DNA of 64,000 bases, from NCBI GenBank assembly GCA_903832285.1, contig CAILAY010000001.1, positions 62,001 to 126,000 of the forward strand, given 5' to 3'. A program made the translations under genes and the position numbers. Below the pieces are notes generated by a model. It had not been told where the DNA came from. It was given only the letters and a program-made list of their open reading frames with translations, and searched no databases. Positions 58,935 through 64,000 of the stretch are shown one piece after another (positions within the stretch are counted from its first letter, which is position 1; each line of letters begins with the position of its first letter). The DNA is from an uncultured beta proteobacterium (GTDB lineage Bacteria > Pseudomonadota > Gammaproteobacteria > Burkholderiales > Burkholderiaceae_C).

Positions 58935-60473
58935 ATGGCTGACAAGCTGATTATTTTTGATACCACCTTGCGCGACGGAGAGCAGTCTCCCGGCGCCTCC
59001 ATGACGCGCGACGAAAAGCTGCGCATTGCGCGCCAACTTGAGCGACTCCGCGTGGATGTCATCGAGGCAGGTTTCGCTGCCAGTTCGAACGGCGATTTCG
59101 AGGCCGTCAAGGCCATCGCCAATGCCATCAAGGATTCCACCATCTGCTCCCTGTCGCGTGCCAATGACCGCGACATTTCGCGCGCGGCTGAGGCACTCGT
59201 GGGCGCCAACAGCAGCCGCATCCACACCTTCATCGCGACCAGTGCCTTGCACATGGAAAAGAAACTGCGCATGACGCCCGAGCAGGTGCTGGAGCAGGCG
59301 AAACTGGCGGTGCGCTTTGCACGCAATCTGGTGGCCGACGTCGAGTTCAGTCCCGAAGATGGCTATCGCAGCGACCCGGATTTTCTGTGCCGGGTGATTG
59401 AGGCCGTCATCGCCGAAGGTGCCACCACCATCAACGTGCCCGACACGGTGGGCTACGCGATTCCCGAACTCTATGGCAACTTCATCAAATCGCTGCGCGA
59501 GCGCGTTCCCAACAGCGACAAGGCTGTCTGGTCGGTTCACTGCCATAACGACCTCGGGATGGCAGTGGCGAATTCGCTCGCAGGCGTGAAGATCGGCGGT
59601 GCGCGCCAAATCGAGTGCACCATCAATGGTCTGGGCGAGCGCGCGGGCAATTGCGCGCTGGAGGAGGTGGTGATGGCGATCAAGACACGCCGGGACTATT
59701 TCGATCTGGTGATGGGGATCGATACCTCGCAAATTGTCGCAGCCAGCCGGATGGTGAGTCAGACCACGGGCTTCGTGGTGCAGCCGAACAAGGCCGTGGT
59801 GGGTGCCAATGCCTTCGCGCATGCTTCAGGCATTCACCAGGACGGGGTGCTCAAGGCGCGCGACACCTACGAGATCATGCGCGCTGAAGAGGTCGGTTGG
59901 AGTGCGAACAAGATCGTGCTGGGCAAACTCAGCGGTCGCAATGCCTTCAAGCAGCGCCTGCACGAACTCGGTGTGCAGATGGAGAGCGAAGCCGACATCA
60001 ACACCGCGTTCTCCAAGTTCAAGGAATTGGCCGATCGCAAGAGCGAGATCTTTGACGAGGATATTCTGGCGTTGGTGAGCGAGGAGGCTGTGACCCAACA
60101 GCACGAGCAATACGGTTTTGTGTCCTTGTCGCAGCACAGCGAAACCGGCGAGCGGCCGCACGCGAGCATCGTCTTCACCGTGGAGGGCAGGGAATTCACT
60201 GGCGAGTCCGATGGCAACGGCCCGGTGGATGCATCCCTGAAGGCGATCGAATCGCACGTCAGGAGCGGCGCCGAGATGGTGCTGTATTCGGTCAATGCCA
60301 TCAGCGGATCGACCGAGAGTCAGGGTGAGGTGACGGTGCGGCTGCAAAACAGTGGTCGCGTGGTGAACGGTGTGGGTGCCGATCCCGACATCATCGTGGC
60401 CTCGGCCAAGGCCTACCTGAGTGCGCTCAACAAGTTGCAGAGCAAGGCAGACCGGGTCGCGGCGCAGGGATGA
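58935..60473 (+). CDS. leuA: 2-isopropylmalate synthase
   Basis: LeuA condenses acetyl-CoA with 2-oxoisovalerate, the first committed step of leucine synthesis. From ATG 58935 (GGAGCG upstream) the 512-residue protein has the DRE-TIM metallolyase motif [18 protein letters not shown]. The [16 protein letters not shown] motif carries metal-binding histidines. The C-terminal regulatory domain includes [17 protein letters not shown]. It is downstream of a leader peptide and terminator and ends before a strong terminator. Confidence 0.97.
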   Translation: MADKLIIFDTTLRDGEQSPGASMTRDEKLRIARQLERLRVDVIEAGFAASSNGDFEAVKAIANAIKDSTICSLSRANDRDISRAAEALVGANSSRIHTFIATSALHMEKKLRMTPEQVLEQAKLAVRFARNLVADVEFSPEDGYRSDPDFLCRVIEAVIAEGATTINVPDTVGYAIPELYGNFIKSLRERVPNSDKAVWSVHCHNDLGMAVANSLAGVKIGGARQIECTINGLGERAGNCALEEVVMAIKTRRDYFDLVMGIDTSQIVAASRMVSQTTGFVVQPNKAVVGANAFAHASGIHQDGVLKARDTYEIMRAEEVGWSANKIVLGKLSGRNAFKQRLHELGVQMESEADINTAFSKFKELADRKSEIFDEDILALVSEEAVTQQHEQYGFVSLSQHSETGERPHASIVFTVEGREFTGESDGNGPVDASLKAIESHVRSGAEMVLYSVNAISGSTESQGEVTVRLQNSGRVVNGVGADPDIIVASAKAYLSALNKLQSKADRVAAQG

Positions 60474-60525
60474 TCCGACTCCCTTTTACGTGAACGGTTT
60501 GTCAGTTCTGTTACAAGATTAGAAT

Positions 60526-60559
60526 AATCACGCAAGTAATTGATCTTGCGTGATTTTTT
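60526..60559 (+). terminator. Rho-independent terminator after leuA
   Basis: AATCACGCAAG (60526-60536) pairs perfectly with CTTGCGTGATT (60545-60555) across an 8-base loop, then T's to 60559. It lies 52 bases after the leuA stop. Confidence 0.9.
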
Positions 60560-60607
60560 ACGCTTGTGTACACTCCGGCCACTGGTTCCCAGCGTCATGG
60601 AGATAAA

Positions 60608-61642
60608 TTGGCTATTCGCTCTTTCAGCATGGTTTCCCAACGACTCCGTTTCCGGCTTTTGACTGTTGCCGCGCTGTTGGCGCTGTTCGGGGGTTCGACT
60701 GCGGTCGCGGCGGGCGGCGCGGTAGAGGCTGCCGCAACGGCGCCTGAACAGAGAACTGTCCACAAACCGGCTGGCAAACCCGTGGTCAGAGCCGGCAGCA
60801 CCCGTCCGATCAAGAAGCGTGCCGAGAAGCTCTCGGCTGGACACGTGGCCGGGTTGCAATCCACGCCGGATGCCCTGGTCTTGAAGTCCAGCGCGGCGTT
60901 AGTGATCGACCAGGATACGCACGAGGTGTTGTACAGCAAGAACCAGGAAGCCGTGCTGCCAATTGCGTCCCTCACCAAACTGATGACGGGCTTGCTGGTG
61001 ACCGAAGCGAGCCTTCCGATGGACGAAAGGATCACCATCACCCAGGATGACGTCGACACCGAGAAGGGCAGTCGCTCGCGCTTGAAGGTCGGCACCACGC
61101 TCACGCGAGGTGAACTCATGCACCTCGCCCTGATGGCGAGTGAAAACCGGGCCGCTCACGCGCTGGGGCGTACCTACCCCGGTGGTCTGGACAATTTTGT
61201 AGTACTGATGAACGGGAAGGCCCAAGCCCTTGGCATGCAGTCCACTCGCTATGTCGAGCCTACCGGGTTGTCCAGCCGAAATCAGTCCAGCGCCAGTGAC
61301 CTCGCCATTCTGGTAGGCACTGCCTACGGCGAGCCGGCTTTGCGCGAGCTCACCACCTCACCGGATTTTCAGGTGGCGGTGGGAAAAAGGACCATGCAGT
61401 TCAACACCACCAATCGACTTGTGAAAAGCCCGAATTGGGATATCGGCCTGCAAAAGACAGGCTACATCTCTGAAGCCGGGCGTTGTCTGGTGATGCAAAC
61501 CCGCATCGCCGGGCGCAAACTCATCATGGTGTTTCTGGATTCTGCCGGGAAATTTACCCGATTGGCTGACGCCGAGCGGGTGCGGCGCTGGGTTGAGGCC
61601 AAACCGACGCAACCGCCGCGCGCCAACCCGATTGTCGGCTGA
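60608..61642 (+). CDS. pbpG: D-alanyl-D-alanine endopeptidase, PBP7 type
   Basis: A penicillin-binding serine peptidase that cuts peptidoglycan cross-links in the periplasm. Counting from the ATG at 60629, the motifs are SLTK (114-117), SEN (171-173) and KTG (276-278). A signal peptide (LRFRLLTVAALLALFGGSTAVAA) is followed by a basic linker. I list the TTG at 60608, preceded by GGAGATAAA, because the ATG at 60629 has no ribosome-binding site; either gives the same mature protein. Convergent with the IclR gene, stop to stop 10 nt apart. Confidence 0.92.
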   Translation: MAIRSFSMVSQRLRFRLLTVAALLALFGGSTAVAAGGAVEAAATAPEQRTVHKPAGKPVVRAGSTRPIKKRAEKLSAGHVAGLQSTPDALVLKSSAALVIDQDTHEVLYSKNQEAVLPIASLTKLMTGLLVTEASLPMDERITITQDDVDTEKGSRSRLKVGTTLTRGELMHLALMASENRAAHALGRTYPGGLDNFVVLMNGKAQALGMQSTRYVEPTGLSSRNQSSASDLAILVGTAYGEPALRELTTSPDFQVAVGKRTMQFNTTNRLVKSPNWDIGLQKTGYISEAGRCLVMQTRIAGRKLIMVFLDSAGKFTRLADAERVRRWVEAKPTQPPRANPIVG

Positions 61643-61652
61643 CTTTCAGTCG

Positions 61653-62438
61653 TTAGTGGTTGGTGCCCCGGTATCCGAGGGCGGTTGAGATTTCTTTGGC
61701 GGTGAGCTGAAGTTTCGAGAGCCAGCCCTCGTCCAATCGGTCCGCGGGCGCGGAGATTGACAGGCCGGCTACGAGTTTCTCCTGGTCGTCGTAGATGCCC
61801 GCTGCCATGCAGCGCACGCCCAACTCCAGTTCCTCGTTGTCCCGCGCGATGCCGTACTGGCGCACTCTTGACAACTCGCGCTCCAGCACCGGCAATTGCG
61901 TGATGCTGTTCTTGGTATGGCCGGGCAGGCCCGTGCGTGCGGCGTATGCACGCACGCGCTGCGGGTCGTCCACAGCCAGGAACAGTTTGCCCACGGAAGT
62001 CAGATGCAGCGGTGCCCGTCCGCCGATGGCGCGCACCACCTGCATGCCTGAGCGTTCGCTGAAAGCGCGTTCGATGTAGACGATCTCATCGGCCTGGCGC
62101 ATGCTCAGGTTCACCGGTTGCTGAATAAGTTTGTGCAACTCCCGCATGGGCAACAGCGCGGCATCGCGCGCACTTAAGCGACCCTTCACCAGATTGCCCA
62201 ATTCCAACAGGCGCATTCCGAGGCGATAGCGCCCGGCAACCGGTCGATCCACAAAGCGCCCATGGGCCAGATCGTTCAGGATGCGGTGCGTGGTGGACGG
62301 GTGCAACCCGGCCTGGGCACTGATTTCCTTCAGTGACACCGGTTCTTCATGGGCGGCAAGAACATCGATCAGGGCAAACATACGCTCGATCACCTGGATG
62401 GTGGGGCTCAAGGGCGGAATCGAGTCAGCTTTTTTCAT
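61653..62438 (-). CDS. IclR-family transcriptional regulator
   Basis: A 261-residue regulator with an N-terminal winged helix-turn-helix ([35 protein letters not shown]) and the IclR effector domain. Visible effector segments are [23 protein letters not shown] and [15 protein letters not shown]. The ligand is unknown and no catabolic operon is adjacent. The ATG at 62438 overlaps the end of bpt by 14 nt, so it is probably cotranscribed with aat and bpt. Confidence 0.9.
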   Translation of the reverse strand: MKKADSIPPLSPTIQVIERMFALIDVLAAHEEPVSLKEISAQAGLHPSTTHRILNDLAHGRFVDRPVAGRYRLGMRLLELGNLVKGRLSARDAALLPMRELHKLIQQPVNLSMRQADEIVYIERAFSERSGMQVVRAIGGRAPLHLTSVGKLFLAVDDPQRVRAYAARTGLPGHTKNSITQLPVLERELSRVRQYGIARDNEELELGVRCMAAGIYDDQEKLVAGLSISAPADRLDEGWLSKLQLTAKEISTALGYRGTNH

Positions 62439-63237
62439 GGGGAAGCACGGGGTGAAAGGGTTGAATTTTACTTGGCGAAATCTGGCCACCTTGCGGCGTG
62501 CCGGCGTTGCGCTGCCAATGCCCGTGCTGCAGCAACTCGTGCGGACCAAATCGTGCCTTGTAGCGCATCTTGTCGCTTTGGGCGATCCAGTACCCCAGAT
62601 ACACGTGAGGCAGTCCCAATTGCCGCGCTTGCTCGATCTGCCACAGCACCGCGTAGCAGCCGAAACTGGCGCGCTCATCCGGTTCAAAGAAGGTGTACAC
62701 GGCCGAAATGGCGTCGTCCAGAATGTCTACCACGGACACCATCTTGAGTGAGCCAGGAGACCCGTTGGCATCCAATTCGCGATACTCGACCAGACGCGTA
62801 TTCACGTGACTTTGCAGCAGGAACTGGGTGTACTGATCGACGCTGTCGTGGTCCATGCCGCCTCCCGCATGACGACTGTTCTGATAGCGCCGATAGAGTG
62901 CATAGTGGTCCGGTTCAAACACTGCAGGCACGACCTTGGCATCGAGTGCCCGATGGCGCCGCCAGGCACGGCGTTGACTGCGGTCGGGCGCGAACTCGGC
63001 CACCAGTACCCGCAAGGGCAGACAGGCCTGACAGGCGTCGCAATGGGGTCGATAGGTGAAGAGGCCGCTGCGGCGAAAACCCTCCTTCAACAGTTGCGAA
63101 TATGCACTCTGCTGGACCCAGTGACTGGGTGTGGCTACCAGGGAACGAGCCTCGTGGCCACTGAGATAACTGCAGCCATAGCTCGCGGTGGCATAAAACT
63201 GCACGCCGCGAGTGGGAATTTCCTGCCGGTGTGTCAC
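62425..63237 (-). CDS. bpt: Aspartate/glutamate leucyltransferase (N-degron pathway)
   Basis: Bpt attaches leucine from tRNA to proteins starting with Asp or Glu, marking them for ClpAP degradation. The 270-residue protein shows the ATE N-terminal motif [17 protein letters not shown], the [12 protein letters not shown] cysteines, and the C-terminal [28 protein letters not shown]. It overlaps aat by 4 nt and the IclR gene by 14 nt. Confidence 0.95.
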   Translation of the reverse strand: MTHRQEIPTRGVQFYATASYGCSYLSGHEARSLVATPSHWVQQSAYSQLLKEGFRRSGLFTYRPHCDACQACLPLRVLVAEFAPDRSQRRAWRRHRALDAKVVPAVFEPDHYALYRRYQNSRHAGGGMDHDSVDQYTQFLLQSHVNTRLVEYRELDANGSPGSLKMVSVVDILDDAISAVYTFFEPDERASFGCYAVLWQIEQARQLGLPHVYLGYWIAQSDKMRYKARFGPHELLQHGHWQRNAGTPQGGQISPSKIQPFHPVLPHEKS

Positions 63238-63998
63238 GTGGCTTGACGCCGGGCTGGCGCCATTTCATTCCAGTATTGCGGCTGAAACTTCCACTGTGGC
63301 GCCGGTTGCAAGATGCTTTTTGCAACCTGATGCTGAAACGCGTCGCGCGGCATTTCCACAGCTCCCAGTGAGGCAAGGTGGCGCGTATTTTGCTGGCAGT
63401 CAATCATCTCGATACCGTGGGCCCGGGAAAAGCTCACCAGCGCGGCCAAGGCGATTTTCGAAGCGTCGCTGGCGCGCGTAAACATCGATTCGCCGAACAC
63501 CGCGCACCCGATCGCGACCGCATAGAGTCCGCCCATCAGTTCTCCATGCACCCAGGTTTCCACGCTGTGCGCAAAGCCGGCTTCGTGCAGTGCCTGGTAG
63601 GAGCGCAGCATTTCCGGCACGATCCAGGTCCCCTTTTGACCGGTGCGCGCACTCATGCTGCAGGCCTGAATGACTTGCGAAAAGGCGCTGTCAATACGAA
63701 TTTCGCACTGCTCGTCCGTTTGAAAGCGGCGCAGCGTCTTGCGCAGGGAAGCGTGCACCAGGAAACGATTCGTCTGCAACACCATGCGTGGATCGGTGCT
63801 CCACCACAGGATGGGTTCGTTCCGGCCGAACCACGGGAAAATGCCGACGCTGTAGGCGCGCCTGAGAGTCTCAACATCCAGCGCGCCGCCCGCAGCCAGC
63901 AAGCCCGGAGCCGGTGTATCGCGCCCCCAGGCCTGGTCGGTGGGCGGGAAATCGTCGCCTGGCTTGAGCCAGGGCAATGCAGGATCGATGCTGTCCAT
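63234..63998 (-). CDS. aat: Leucyl/phenylalanyl-tRNA-protein transferase
   Basis: Aat adds Leu or Phe from tRNA to proteins with N-terminal Lys or Arg. The 254-residue protein has [43 protein letters not shown], the [12 protein letters not shown] motif, and [21 protein letters not shown] followed by FGESMF. The start ATG at 63998 is two bases from the window edge, so its promoter is not visible. It begins an aat-bpt-iclR unit. Confidence 0.96.
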   Translation of the reverse strand: MDSIDPALPWLKPGDDFPPTDQAWGRDTPAPGLLAAGGALDVETLRRAYSVGIFPWFGRNEPILWWSTDPRMVLQTNRFLVHASLRKTLRRFQTDEQCEIRIDSAFSQVIQACSMSARTGQKGTWIVPEMLRSYQALHEAGFAHSVETWVHGELMGGLYAVAIGCAVFGESMFTRASDASKIALAALVSFSRAHGIEMIDCQQNTRHLASLGAVEMPRDAFQHQVAKSILQPAPQWKFQPQYWNEMAPARRQAT

Positions 63999-64000
63999 GG

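Overview
The window is GC-rich, densely coded proteobacterial chromosome. Gene order and protein signatures point to a betaproteobacterium of the order Burkholderiales, most like Comamonadaceae (Rhodoferax/Polaromonas-type). The clues are the pyrG-kdsA-eno order, dapA-bamC followed by a metallo-beta-lactamase-fold gene, a diphosphate-type phosphofructokinase, a tandem glycine riboswitch before gcvT-gcvH-gcvP, a TRAP transporter and the aat-bpt pair. This is inferred from protein content; no rRNA or tRNA gene was seen. Nothing looks like a prophage, insertion sequence, integron or CRISPR array, so this is mostly core chromosome.

Layout. 1-3.7 kb: eno (cut by the window edge), kdsA and pyrG on the minus strand. 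3.85-8.3 kb: coaBC, dut, a SlyD-like isomerase, the ribosomal oxygenase roxA, a hypothetical gene, a candidate small RNA or attenuated leader, and a small Ala/Pro-rich lipoprotein. 8.4-13.3 kb: a minus-strand run of an MFS transporter, a 45-residue membrane peptide, a methyltransferase, dapA, bamC and an MBL-fold hydrolase. 13.4-17.7 kb: parE-parC. 17.8-22.9 kb: a RidA-like protein, a small membrane protein, a transglutaminase-like protein, tusA and valS. 23.2-25.7 kb: rubrerythrin, a GlpC/HdrD-like Fe-S protein and a DUF3501 protein. A decayed diguanylate cyclase follows, then yaaA-hydrolase-queF, a crotonase, dinB, a YebC-family protein, a membrane protein and a VOC protein. 33.3-39.1 kb: aroQ-trhP, a heme-type diguanylate cyclase and a periplasmic glycosidase. 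39.2-44 kb: the glycine cleavage operon. 44-51 kb: arfB, a 47-residue basic peptide, a hemolysin III-like protein, a TRAP transporter with a DenD-like dehydrogenase, and ETF-ubiquinone oxidoreductase. 51-56.4 kb: an SDR enzyme, an orphan ModA-like protein, PPi-phosphofructokinase, a thioesterase, an AhpD-like protein and alanine dehydrogenase. 56.4-64 kb: a structured intergenic region, an MFS transporter, pssA, a leucine-codon leader peptide with terminator before leuA, a PBP7-like endopeptidase, an IclR regulator and the two N-degron transferases bpt and aat.

The most interesting signals are non-coding. A family of about 60-bp palindromic repeats occurs at five intergenic sites. At four of them it starts at, or a few bases after, a stop codon in the same orientation, and one site looks like a copy inside a copy. 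A 58-bp tandem hairpin lies between dinB and the YebC-family gene, with a compensatory base change in the stem. The other candidates are an apparent leuA attenuator, a small RNA or attenuated leader before the lipoprotein gene, and a long-range stem between ald and an MFS gene. Among proteins, the rubrerythrin / Fe-S oxidoreductase / DUF3501 trio is the best candidate for an undescribed redox system.
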